Below, piece after piece: positions 27,375 through 36,383 of a DNA stretch of 64,000 nucleotides (positions are counted from its first letter, which is position 1; each line of letters begins with the position of its first letter). Position numbers and translations under genes: made by a program. Under the pieces are notes generated by a model. It searched no databases and had not been told where the DNA came from. It saw only the letters and a program-made list of their open reading frames with translations. Location of the stretch: NCBI GenBank assembly GCA_936928855.1, contig CAKZHZ010000054.1, forward strand, positions 30,098 to 94,097, in the 5' to 3' direction. This stretch comes from an uncultured Polycyclovorans sp. Lineage in GTDB: Bacteria; Pseudomonadota; Gammaproteobacteria; Nevskiales; Nevskiaceae.

Positions 27375-29438
27375 TCAGAACTGGTAGGTCACGCGCAAGG
27401 TGAACTCCTCGGCGAAGTCCAAGGTGGACACCAGGTTGTCGTAGGGGTTACCCCACAGCTCGCCGTTGATGTAGTTGTAGAAGCCCTCAACCGTCACCCC
27501 TTTTCCGGGATTCCAGCGCACCCCTGGCTGGGCGAAGATGCCCCCCTGGGGGTCCAGCAAGGTGGCGAACTCGATCTCCCAGATCTTGTTCGGAAAGGGC
27601 TGCAGGAAGCCGGCCACCAGATACGTGGCATTTCCGCTGAGCGGATCGGTCTGCCGAGTGGCATCGTCTTCCAGCACAGCACGTCCGCCGTAGCCGCTGA
27701 GATGCCGCCCGACGAGGTCGCTGCGGTTCTTCGTCAGCGCCTGGAACACGATGTAGGTGCCGGGAAACTCATCAAAGAAGCGGTGCCACTTGTCCATCAC
27801 CAGCGACACCGTGTACTCGTCCTGCACGATGCGCTGCGGGCTCAGGCTGATGTTGGTGAAGTGCCGCTCCGGCGTGTACTGCACTTCGAGGTTCATGATC
27901 AGCTGGTTAAGGAAGTCATTGTCACTATCGATGACGTAGCTGCCCCCGAGCATGAAAACGTTCTCGACGTGGTAGTCGCGCGAAATGAACCCGCGAAGGC
28001 TGCCGCCAGAGCCGATGAAGAACGTGTTGAGCTGCGCAAAGGCCTCTTTGTAGGTTTCCACCGGTGACGCGAAAATGTCCTGGGCCCCATCGAAGTTCTC
28101 GATCGCCGCATTCAAACCGTGGATCCCGTCCAGGCGCACCTGGGCGGCGTAGTCGAACCACTCGCTGGCCGAGTACACGCCACCCGGCTCGGCAATGAAG
28201 GGCGCGTTGGCCAGGGCTTCGCCACTGTCGGCGAAGTTGCGACAGAGCAGTTGGTAGCCCTGCGTGCCCGCCGGGCAGGCCGGACGGATGTTGTAGGCCG
28301 TGTTGACCAGATTGCCGAGGGGCCCGAACAGCGGCTTGTTGACGCCGGTCTTGGTCCAGGCAAACGTCCCTTCCGGCCCGTAGCGACGCACCGCTGCGGC
28401 CTGCCATCCCCATTGCCCGTAGTCACCCTTCAGGCGAATCCCGTAGTTGATCTCGTCGCTGTAGCCGCCCTTGTCGTACTGGTCATAGACGGTGAACTGC
28501 GCCGGGATGACGTTGTACGGAGTGTTCGGGTTGCCGAAGATGGTGGGCGTGAACTGGGCCGCGTAAGCGTCCACCAGAATCTCGTTGGTGAGCTGATAGG
28601 TCACGCGCGCCGACAGCTGCGGCGTGCGCTTGTCGGAGAACTCCTCCAGCGCGCGGTCGAGAATCAGGTGGCGCCGCAGGTCAATGCCGTTCGGCACATC
28701 GAACACGCGGAAGAAGATGGACTGCCCCCAGGCGATCTGCTGATTGCCGACCCGGATGGTGAGGCCGCCGCCCGTGTACTCCGCCAACAGCGCCGGGAAG
28801 TAAACCTGATAGTTGGAACCCGCCCACTCCAGCGGCAGCGGCTCCTTGCCACCGTCCACGATGTACTCGAAGTAGTTCGGCGTGTTGCCGTGGTAGAGCC
28901 GCGGATCGCCCCCGATGATGCCGCCCTGGAAGGCATCCACCGAGGTTGCGTCGAAGCCGTCAATGACATCGTCAGGGTGGTACAGGGCCCGCAGGCGGCC
29001 AATGATGCGGAACTTGCGACCGAAGCGAATACCTAGCTCACCCTCAGCGCGGAGAACGGTGTAGTTGAAGTTGTTGTCGTGCGTCGCGACAAAGTCGGAC
29101 CGCCGGATGGTGTCCGAGAACCCCACCGCCGGAATCACCTGGCCGATGACCGGCAGGCCACTGATGTCCACGCCCAGGGGAATGGCCCCCCACCGAATCG
29201 CATTGACCGCGAGCTTCGGCGGCAGGAAGGCCTGCCGTTCGGCGTCAACATTGTTGAAGGTGTTGCCATTCTGGTTGTTCGGGTTCTCCAGCGAGGTGGT
29301 CCGGGTGGCCACCTCGGCGCGGACGAAGCCCCCGAAGCTGTAGTTCACGTTATCCAGGAAGCCCGCGTGAGCAACACCGCCGGCACCCAGTGCCAGCGCG
29401 GCCGCTGCAAAGGTCTTCCCGCTCCCCATTGTTTTCAT
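27375..29438 (-). CDS. DUF1302 outer-membrane protein
   Basis: A 687-residue protein with a signal peptide (cleavage near AHAG, about residue 26), then a beta-strand-rich body and a C-terminal strand ending TLRVTYQF, typical of outer-membrane barrels. Family-typical segments include NYSFGGFVRAEVA near the N-terminus and VRVGNQQIAWGQSIFFR-like sequence in the middle. DUF1302 proteins are usually found beside DUF1329 and RND genes in bacteria that degrade hydrophobic compounds. I infer an outer-membrane channel for the same substrate. It follows the YCF48 gene by 39 bp. Confidence 0.9.
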   Translation of the reverse strand: MKTMGSGKTFAAAALALGAGGVAHAGFLDNVNYSFGGFVRAEVATRTTSLENPNNQNGNTFNNVDAERQAFLPPKLAVNAIRWGAIPLGVDISGLPVIGQVIPAVGFSDTIRRSDFVATHDNNFNYTVLRAEGELGIRFGRKFRIIGRLRALYHPDDVIDGFDATSVDAFQGGIIGGDPRLYHGNTPNYFEYIVDGGKEPLPLEWAGSNYQVYFPALLAEYTGGGLTIRVGNQQIAWGQSIFFRVFDVPNGIDLRRHLILDRALEEFSDKRTPQLSARVTYQLTNEILVDAYAAQFTPTIFGNPNTPYNVIPAQFTVYDQYDKGGYSDEINYGIRLKGDYGQWGWQAAAVRRYGPEGTFAWTKTGVNKPLFGPLGNLVNTAYNIRPACPAGTQGYQLLCRNFADSGEALANAPFIAEPGGVYSASEWFDYAAQVRLDGIHGLNAAIENFDGAQDIFASPVETYKEAFAQLNTFFIGSGGSLRGFISRDYHVENVFMLGGSYVIDSDNDFLNQLIMNLEVQYTPERHFTNISLSPQRIVQDEYTVSLVMDKWHRFFDEFPGTYIVFQALTKNRSDLVGRHLSGYGGRAVLEDDATRQTDPLSGNATYLVAGFLQPFPNKIWEIEFATLLDPQGGIFAQPGVRWNPGKGVTVEGFYNYINGELWGNPYDNLVSTLDFAEEFTLRVTYQF

Positions 29439-29477
29439 GTCCAGCCTCCAGTTGATTTCGCAAATGCCTCTGAGGAA

Positions 29478-30482
29478 TCAGCGCGTGTCCACGTCATCGA
29501 TGGCGATGATGCGGCCGGAATGCCCCACCGCCAGCGAGCGCCGGCCGTCATCGAGATGTGCGGTGTCGCTGTACCAATTGACGGCGATGTCCTGTCCCGG
29601 CACGCGGGTCCAGGCCTTGCCGCCGTTGCGCGAGGCAATGACCTCGCGCATGCCCACGACCACCACCCGGTCATCCGTGCTGGCGCCAACGCCGAGAAAG
29701 TTTGCGGTGCTGTCGGTCGGCACCACCGACCACTGCTCCCCGCCATCTTCAGACCGCATCACCCGGCCGGACTGCCCCACCGCAAAGGCGACGCCGTCGG
29801 CACGCAGATCCAGGCCGAACAACGACGGGTCCATCTGCCCCCCGTCGGCACGGCCCACATACGTCGCACGCCACTGCTGTCCACCATCGGTGGACACGAG
29901 GACGGTCGACAGCTCGCCGACCGCGACCACACGGCCGTCGTCAGTCACCTTCACGCCATAGAGATGGGGCGCGAAACCCAGGCCCAGCGACTCCGCGAAC
30001 TCGGCAAACATCGTCTCGAAATCGACGGAGACCGGAGTCCAGCTTTGCCCATGGTCCACGGACCGCAACACGGTGCCGAACGAACCCACGGCCACAGCCA
30101 GGCCGTTGCGATTCAGCGAGACATCCATCAAACGCTCTTCTGTACCGGTGGCAACGACCGACCACTCACTGCTGTCGCGCTTCACCATCACCAGGCCCAT
30201 CTGCCCGACGGCGACCCTGCGATCACCCGCCACCGCTGCACCCAGCAGCGACAGCGGAGATGGCGTGGTCTCCCGCGTCCAGGTGGCGCCGCCGTCCTCT
30301 GTCACCTGAATCTCGCCGCCGGCGCCGACGGCAATGCCACGCTCGCCATCCATCGCGATGGAGAACAAGGCCTGATGCGGAATGCCGGTAAGCACCGGCT
30401 CCGGTACATTCTCGGCGGCCGTCGCAATGGCGGAGCCCGCCAGCACCACCGCCAACACGGTGGAGCGGAAAAGAGTCGTCAT
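29478..30482 (-). CDS. exported YCF48/BNR-repeat protein
   Basis: A 334-residue protein with a signal peptide (residues 1-22, ending ATAA). At least five Asp-box motifs of the form S-x-D-x-G-x-x-W follow (TEDGGATW, SVDHGQSW, STDGGQQW, SEDGGEQW, SRNGGKAW), alternating with 'GVxAVGxxGxVxxS' strands. This predicts a six- or seven-bladed beta-propeller like YCF48/HCF136. A periplasmic assembly or docking role for the envelope module is inferred. ATG 30482 is preferred because the upstream extension is low-complexity and overlaps a hairpin. Confidence 0.88.
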   Translation of the reverse strand: MTTLFRSTVLAVVLAGSAIATAAENVPEPVLTGIPHQALFSIAMDGERGIAVGAGGEIQVTEDGGATWTRETTPSPLSLLGAAVAGDRRVAVGQMGLVMVKRDSSEWSVVATGTEERLMDVSLNRNGLAVAVGSFGTVLRSVDHGQSWTPVSVDFETMFAEFAESLGLGFAPHLYGVKVTDDGRVVAVGELSTVLVSTDGGQQWRATYVGRADGGQMDPSLFGLDLRADGVAFAVGQSGRVMRSEDGGEQWSVVPTDSTANFLGVGASTDDRVVVVGMREVIASRNGGKAWTRVPGQDIAVNWYSDTAHLDDGRRSLAVGHSGRIIAIDDVDTR

Positions 30483-30503
30483 GTGTTTTCCCTGCTTGGA
30501 AGG

Positions 30504-30530
30504 GCACCCGTGGCCCAGGGCCACGGGTGC
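30504..30530. terminator. very stable hairpin between DUF1329 and YCF48 genes
   Basis: Positions 30504-30516 and 30518-30530 are perfectly complementary (about 11-12 bp of usable stem). No T-run follows on the minus strand. It is more likely an mRNA-processing or differential-expression hairpin inside the operon than a full terminator. Confidence 0.45.
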
Positions 30531-30543
30531 GGGAGCACCGGTC

Positions 30544-31932
30544 TTACACCTGGCCCAGGCGCTGAATGGCCTGCTGGGTGAAGAAGGTGTTGTACATCTC
30601 CTCGTTGTCGGCGCGGAACACGCTCTTCCAGCCGCCGGCACACTCTTCCTGATGCAGCGCGCGGCTCATGCGCTTGGTCTGTGCGTCGTAGGACATCACG
30701 TAGACCCATGACCAAGCGGGCGTCTTGCCATCGGCCCCCATCATCACCTTGTCGCCGTACTTGTACTGGCCGAACCCGGTTTCAAAGCTGACCCAGGGCT
30801 TGTCCTGGCGGTCGAAGCGGATGTTGCCGCAGTAGATGCAGTTGCGCGCATCAATGTAGGCATGCCGCTTGCTGACCGGTGCGCGTGGATACCCTGTCGG
30901 CCTGGACTCCAGGACGATGACTTCCGGTGCCAGCTCGAACTCGGTATCCCAGAAGGTCTCGCCCTTTCCACCGCCGTGCGCCTCCGGAATCCAGTTGGGG
31001 CGATCGCCACGCCACACGGTGTTGAAGGCGCCCAGCATCGGCTTGCGCTCGATGATCTTGTAGTCGCCCCAGGTCAGCATCGGGTCCCCCGCTGCCCACG
31101 GATCGGAGAGGAACCACGTCACGCCGGGAATCAGCGGCTCGAAGCGCTGATTGGTGGGGAACTGCCGAATGCGACGGAACTGCGGCAGGTAGCCATAGAG
31201 CTCCGGAAACTTTCGCTGATCGTAGTACCAGGTCGACAGGAAGGAACTGCCGGCCACGTCCTGGGTGGCAGTGAAGTACACCGTCTGGAACCGCAGCAGG
31301 TCCTTCATGTCGCGGAACACCTTTCCGTCCATGCGCGCCTGCACCTGCAACTCCGCCCAAACCAGGTCATAGCTGTAGGCCTTGGAGCCATCCGGGTTGA
31401 ACACGGTGTCGTTGATGGCGTACTGGTTGTAGTCGCCACGGCCCCAGCTCATCGCCATGTTGGCCTGGACCTCCTCCCCGGTCTTCGGATCCGGGAACGG
31501 CAACCCCCCGACCCAGCCGGTGCCCTCCTTGGTGCGAACATTGCCGTCGGCATCGAACACTGCTCGGTTGCCGGAGTGCACGTTCTTCAGCGTCGCCTCA
31601 TAGAACTCGCCCGGGAACATGTTGGCGAAATTGGTTTCCGGTGCCTTGATCTTGATCTTGCGCCCTTCGTTGAGCACCTGGTCATAGATGATGGGGTCGA
31701 GCAGATGTTTGACGTGCTCGACGTTGGCGCTGGTGAGGATGTCACCAACCTTGATCTTGCCCTTGGTCGCTGCCTCGATGGACATCAGCTCATCGGGATA
31801 GGCCTTGCCGACATCCATCTCGTTGGCAAAGGCCTTCGACAGCGGCATCAGCACGCCAGCGCCAGCCCCCGCGGCCACATTTTTCATCAACTGACGGCGG
31901 CCGTAGTTGAAGTCGTATTTCTTGATGTGCAT
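30544..31932 (-). CDS. Tat-exported DUF1329 protein, copy B, with CxxC
   Basis: A 462-residue DUF1329 protein with a twin-arginine signal (YGRRQLMKN, residues 10-18) and FRRIRQFPTNQRFEPLIPGV in the middle. It is clearly paralogous to the protein at 25884-27263. Unlike that copy it has CIYCG with Cys365 and Cys368, plus a third Cys in HQEECAGG near the C-terminus, so a disulphide or metal site is possible. It follows the broken RND gene by 72 bp in the same direction. Confidence 0.9.
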   Translation of the reverse strand: MHIKKYDFNYGRRQLMKNVAAGAGAGVLMPLSKAFANEMDVGKAYPDELMSIEAATKGKIKVGDILTSANVEHVKHLLDPIIYDQVLNEGRKIKIKAPETNFANMFPGEFYEATLKNVHSGNRAVFDADGNVRTKEGTGWVGGLPFPDPKTGEEVQANMAMSWGRGDYNQYAINDTVFNPDGSKAYSYDLVWAELQVQARMDGKVFRDMKDLLRFQTVYFTATQDVAGSSFLSTWYYDQRKFPELYGYLPQFRRIRQFPTNQRFEPLIPGVTWFLSDPWAAGDPMLTWGDYKIIERKPMLGAFNTVWRGDRPNWIPEAHGGGKGETFWDTEFELAPEVIVLESRPTGYPRAPVSKRHAYIDARNCIYCGNIRFDRQDKPWVSFETGFGQYKYGDKVMMGADGKTPAWSWVYVMSYDAQTKRMSRALHQEECAGGWKSVFRADNEEMYNTFFTQQAIQRLGQV

Positions 31933-32004
31933 GACTCACTCCTCGCAAATGCTGTGCAACTGAAACGCCCGCAAGGTTCCCGGGGGGCGGTATCCGGGTA
32001 TGCC

Positions 32005-34449
32005 CTATGTCGCGCCCTGCGCAGCGACGACGGGTGGATCCCGTTCTATGAACTTGGACAGGTCGATGCTCTCGCCCACGATGAGATCCTCGCGGGCGGC
32101 GAACTTGGGCTTGATCAGCCACACCAGCAGCGGCAGTACGACCAGCGCGAGCACCATGTTGATCAGCATGATCGCGACCAGCAGCAGCCCCATGTCCGCC
32201 ATGAACTTGAGATCGGACAGGAAGTACCAGGGGAGGATGCCGATGAACATGATCGAGGCCGTGAACATGATGGCCTTGCCGGTAGTGGTCATCGCAGCGG
32301 TGATGGCCCTGCCCCAGTCATGGTCATGCGCGGTGTATTCCTCGCAGATGCGCGACAGCAGGTAGATGCCGTAGTCGATGCCGACGCCAACGCCGATCAC
32401 CGCCACCATCACCGAGTTGATGTCGAGGCCGATGCCCAGCACGTGCATCACGGCGGTCTGGATGAAATTGGCCAGATTGACCGGCACGAGAAGGATGAAG
32501 GCGCCCACGAAAGACTTGTAGGCGTAGGCGGCGATGAACAGGATGCAGGCGTTCAGCAGACCCAGAATCAGCCAGTGGTAACGCTCCACCACCAGGTTCA
32601 TCGCCTGTTGCAGGGCAATGGTTCCCGACGCCATACGGATCTGGAAGGTCTCGTGATCGGTGCCGACCACCTCCAGCACGCGGCGGGCACTGGCCAGTGC
32701 ACCGTCCACCGTCTCCTGCTTGTTGTCCTTTTACCAGAGCGAGATGGTCGAGTTCTGGAACTCGAAATCGCTGATATGCGAAAAGTTGACCGGGTTGGTG
32801 CCGAACACCACGGCCGTGCCGGCAGCGCGTACCGCAGCCTCGGTAGGATCGAGCGGCAGCCACTTGGGATTGCCACCGGAGAACAGCCGGTTGCCTTCCA
32901 TCATGTAGTCGGTGAAAGACAGTGTGGCGCGCGGCGGCTGCACCGGGTCGGCCTCGATCATGGCCTGCACCTGTGTCGAAATGGCCGCCACCTCCGGTGT
33001 ACGCGCCATGCGCCGGTTGATGTCTTCCTCCTTCGCCTCGATGATCAACTCCAGCGTATTGACGCCCGGGAAGTGGGAGTTGATCGCGCGGATTGCGGTG
33101 TTGTACTCGGAGTCCTCCCACAGGAGGTTGCTGCCCTCCACCGGGTTGCCGATCTTGATCTGGAAGGATTGGTAGACCGCGTAGGCTGACAGCACAACGA
33201 CCACCACGGTCGTCATCCGCGCCGGCGCACCGTAGGCCAGACGGGAGATCTTGCCCAGCACGCGCTTCTGCACCGCGTGCACGCCGCCCTCGGCGCCCTC
33301 GCCGATCAGTCGCTCGACATTGTTGGGTGTCGGCAGATAGGACAGCAGAATGGCGATCAGGAACACACCGGTGGGGATGATCCAGAACGCCCAGAAACCA
33401 CAGAACAGGGCAAAGCGCTCCATGGCCGGGATCGGCGCAAGCGCGATGAAGGCAATCCCCAGCGTGTCCGTGATCACACCCACGACGCTCGGCGCCATCA
33501 TCACCGACACGGTGATCTCGGCTGCCTTGCGCTTGTCCTTCACCTGCGCCAGCACCTCGTAGTAGCGCTCGGTGAACTGCACGCAATGCGAGAACGAACG
33601 GGCCACCAACAACAGCGGCACGATCAGCAACAGCGGCTCGATGGATGACCCCAGCCAGCCGACCAGACCGAAGCCCCAGATGCCCGCCGTGATCGAGCAC
33701 ACCACCGGCACCACCACGCCCGCGATGTTGCGCATGTACAAAACCAGCGCGATGAACAGCGCACTCAACGTGATCGCAAAGATCTTGTAGGTCTGATGCT
33801 TCAACTCATAGACCCAGCCGGTGAGGATAGGCTGCCCGGCGAGGTAGATCTCATGCTCGTCGTCCGCCGCCTTCGCGATCATCTTGTGCGCTTCCTCGAA
33901 CACGACGTCGTATTCGAGCGCGTTCTCCAGGAAGGTGGCGTTGACCAGCGTCGCCGTTTCGTCGCGGCTGACGAAGAAGGTGCGCGCGTTCGGAGACTGC
34001 TCCACCCGCCTGCGGAAATCGTAAAGCTCTTCCTCGGTTTGCGGCACCCGGTCATCCATCAGCGGACGCATGTTGATGCCGTAGGGTGTCGCCTCCGCGT
34101 AGCGGGCCTTTTCGGTTGAGATCGACAGCACCTGGTCGTGGTCAACGCCAGGAATGAGGTCGATGTCGCGGGTGATGTCCCATACCTTCTGCAGCGTATC
34201 GGTGTTGTAGATATCGCCGTCTTTGCGCTTGATCATCACCGTGACGGTGAGTGGATTCCCGAAGTTGGGGTGATCCTTGAACACCTGAACGAAAGGATCG
34301 TCCTTCGGCAGCAGGTCGGAGAACACCGTACGGATGTCAACGCGCGGGATGCCGGCGGCAAAGGCCAGCGTCACCACAATGAAAACCCCCGCCATGAATG
34401 CGCGGTTGGCGATCAGCCAGCGGGCAAAACGATAACGCGCGGAATCCAT
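32005..34449 (-). pseudogene. RND-superfamily exporter, copy 2, interrupted by one in-frame stop
   Basis: Reading from ATG 34449 gives an 814-codon RND/MmpL-type gene homologous to copy 1 along its whole length. A TAA at 32733-32731 (codon 573) interrupts it. The frame continues unbroken on both sides: ...STISLW, stop, KDNKQETVD..., whereas copy 1 has AISLWFRDNTQDTVD. One or two base changes from a Phe or Tyr codon would create it. Helices and both half-repeats are otherwise intact. It may be a recent nonsense mutation, a readthrough site, or a sequencing error. GGAGAGAG precedes the start. Confidence 0.85.
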
Positions 34450-34875
34450 GGATTCATCTCTCTCCAGCTGTCCACCCTGTGGGCGGGTTATGTTTGGCCT
34501 GGCCAACGCAGCCACGCCCCTGTTCTAGTCCGCATACGGTCCATCAGCGGTCGTCGTCGCGACCCAACCTTTGGTATTGGCGCCCCCAACCTGGTCGCCG
34601 ACGCCGTGCACGACCGCCCGGCAGGCGCCAGCACATGCGCAACCCACACGACGGTCCGCCATGCCACATCACTCAACAGGCAGGGCGCCCGTCGTTGTTC
34701 GATGGCTGGTTGTTGCGAGGTGACCTTGCGCCCCGGGCCCCACCCACAACCCATACTTTCGGCGTGGCAGCACGGGAGCCCCCCTTGGCCATGCTTCGGG
34801 TAGCGGCGGCGCGAGCCCGGGTGCTCGCGCCTCAGCCATCCGAATGGATCCAAGACGACAACGAGAGGAGCCCAC
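34450..34875. promoter_or_regulatory. 426-bp divergent intergenic region
   Basis: This gap lies between the leftward RND2 operon and the rightward aldehyde dehydrogenase operon and should hold both promoters. Two inverted repeats stand out: TTGGCC-T-GGCCAA at 34494-34506, and a perfect 14-bp palindrome (34442-34455) that includes the RND2 start codon. I see no gene or RNA in it. Confidence 0.5.
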
Positions 34876-36357
34876 ATGAACATGCCCACCGACCTGGCCG
34901 CGCAGGTGCGCCTGCCGAGCATCCGCAACTTCATTGGCGGCGACTGGCACAACCCCGCCGGCATCGATCAACTCGACGTGATGGACCCGGCCACCGAACG
35001 CCGGCTCGGCCAGCTGCCGGTCAGCGGCCCGGACGACGTCGATGCGGCGGTCAAGGCCGCCCGGAGTGCATTTGAGAGTCCGGCCTGGCGCGCTCTTCCG
35101 CCACTGGGACGGGAGCGCCTGCTGCACCGGCTGGCCGACTTGATCGATGCCAACGCGCAGGAACTGGCCATGATCGAGTCGCTCGACAATGGCAAACCCA
35201 TCGCCTTCTCCAGCACCCTGGATGTCCCGCTGTCGGCCATGTGGTTCCGCTATTTCGGCGGCTGGCCGTCCAAGCTCGGCGGTCGCAGCCTGGCGCCCGC
35301 CCTGCAGCCGGATGGCACGCACCACGCGTACACCCTGCGGCAGCCGGTGGGTGTCGTCGGCGCCATCGTGCCGTGGAATTTTCCGCTGGTGCTGGCCGTC
35401 TGGAAGCTGGCGCCGGCACTCGCGGCCGGCTGTACCGTGGTGATCAAACCCGCCGAACAGACACCCTACTCGCTGTTGCGCCTGATGGAACTCATCGAGC
35501 AGGCCGGCTTTCCGCCCGGCGTGGTCAATCTGGTGGTGGGGGATGGCCGCACGGGACAGGCCATCGTCGACCACCCCGGCATCGACAAGATTTCCTTCAC
35601 CGGTTCGACGCCCGTGGGCAAGCGCATCCTGCAATCGGTGGCCCCCGATCTGAAACGGGTCACCCTGGAACTGGGCGGCAAGAGCCCCACCCTGATCCTG
35701 CCCGATGCCGATCTGGAGACCGCCATTCCCGGCGCGGCCCAGGCGGTCTTCGTCAATTCAGGCCAGATCTGCTTTGCCGGCACCCGCCTGTTCGCGCCGC
35801 GCAAGGGCTTCGACCAAGTGCTCGACGGCATTGCCAATGTCGCCGCCACCTTCAAATTGGGTCACGGCCTGGAAGCCGACACCCTGCTGGGGCCGGTGGT
35901 CAGTCAGCGGCAGCTCGACAGCGTCATGGGCAAGGTTGACGCCGGGGTCAAGGCGGGGGCCAGTATCTTCTCCGGCGGCAAGCGGGCTGATCGCAGCGGC
36001 TACTTCGTCGAGCCCACCATTCTGGTCACCGAGGACCGTCAGAATCCGGCCTATCGGGACGAAGTATTCGGCCCGGTGCTGACCGCGACGCCCTACGACG
36101 ACCTCGACCACCTCGCTGCGCTGGCCAACGACTCGGAGTACGGGCTCGCCGCCCATATCTACACGCGCGACCTCAACGCCGCGCATGGCCTGGCCAGCCG
36201 CATCCAGGCCGGCACGATCTGGGTGAATACCCAGCTCAGCCCCGACCCCAATATCCCCTTCGGCGGCTTCAAACAGTCGGGCTGGGGGCGCGAGAACGGT
36301 GAGGACGTCTTTGCGCATTACCTGGAAACCAAATCGGTGATCGCCAAGATCGCCTGA
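34876..36357 (+). CDS. NAD(P)-dependent aldehyde dehydrogenase
   Basis: A 493-residue ALDH-superfamily enzyme that oxidises an aldehyde to the acid. Visible are VPWNFPLVLAVWKLAPAL, the cofactor motif FTGSTPVGK, the catalytic Glu in LELGGKSP and the catalytic Cys in NSGQICFAGTR. It resembles phenylacetaldehyde/betaine-type ALDHs. A GAGAGGAG site lies 7-10 bp before ATG 34876. The CoA ligase starts 26 bp downstream, so the product acid is probably activated at once. The aldehyde may come from the AlkB/XylM-type hydroxylase. Confidence 0.93.
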   Translation: MNMPTDLAAQVRLPSIRNFIGGDWHNPAGIDQLDVMDPATERRLGQLPVSGPDDVDAAVKAARSAFESPAWRALPPLGRERLLHRLADLIDANAQELAMIESLDNGKPIAFSSTLDVPLSAMWFRYFGGWPSKLGGRSLAPALQPDGTHHAYTLRQPVGVVGAIVPWNFPLVLAVWKLAPALAAGCTVVIKPAEQTPYSLLRLMELIEQAGFPPGVVNLVVGDGRTGQAIVDHPGIDKISFTGSTPVGKRILQSVAPDLKRVTLELGGKSPTLILPDADLETAIPGAAQAVFVNSGQICFAGTRLFAPRKGFDQVLDGIANVAATFKLGHGLEADTLLGPVVSQRQLDSVMGKVDAGVKAGASIFSGGKRADRSGYFVEPTILVTEDRQNPAYRDEVFGPVLTATPYDDLDHLAALANDSEYGLAAHIYTRDLNAAHGLASRIQAGTIWVNTQLSPDPNIPFGGFKQSGWGRENGEDVFAHYLETKSVIAKIA

Positions 36358-36383
36358 CGACAACAACCACGAGGAGCGGCACC

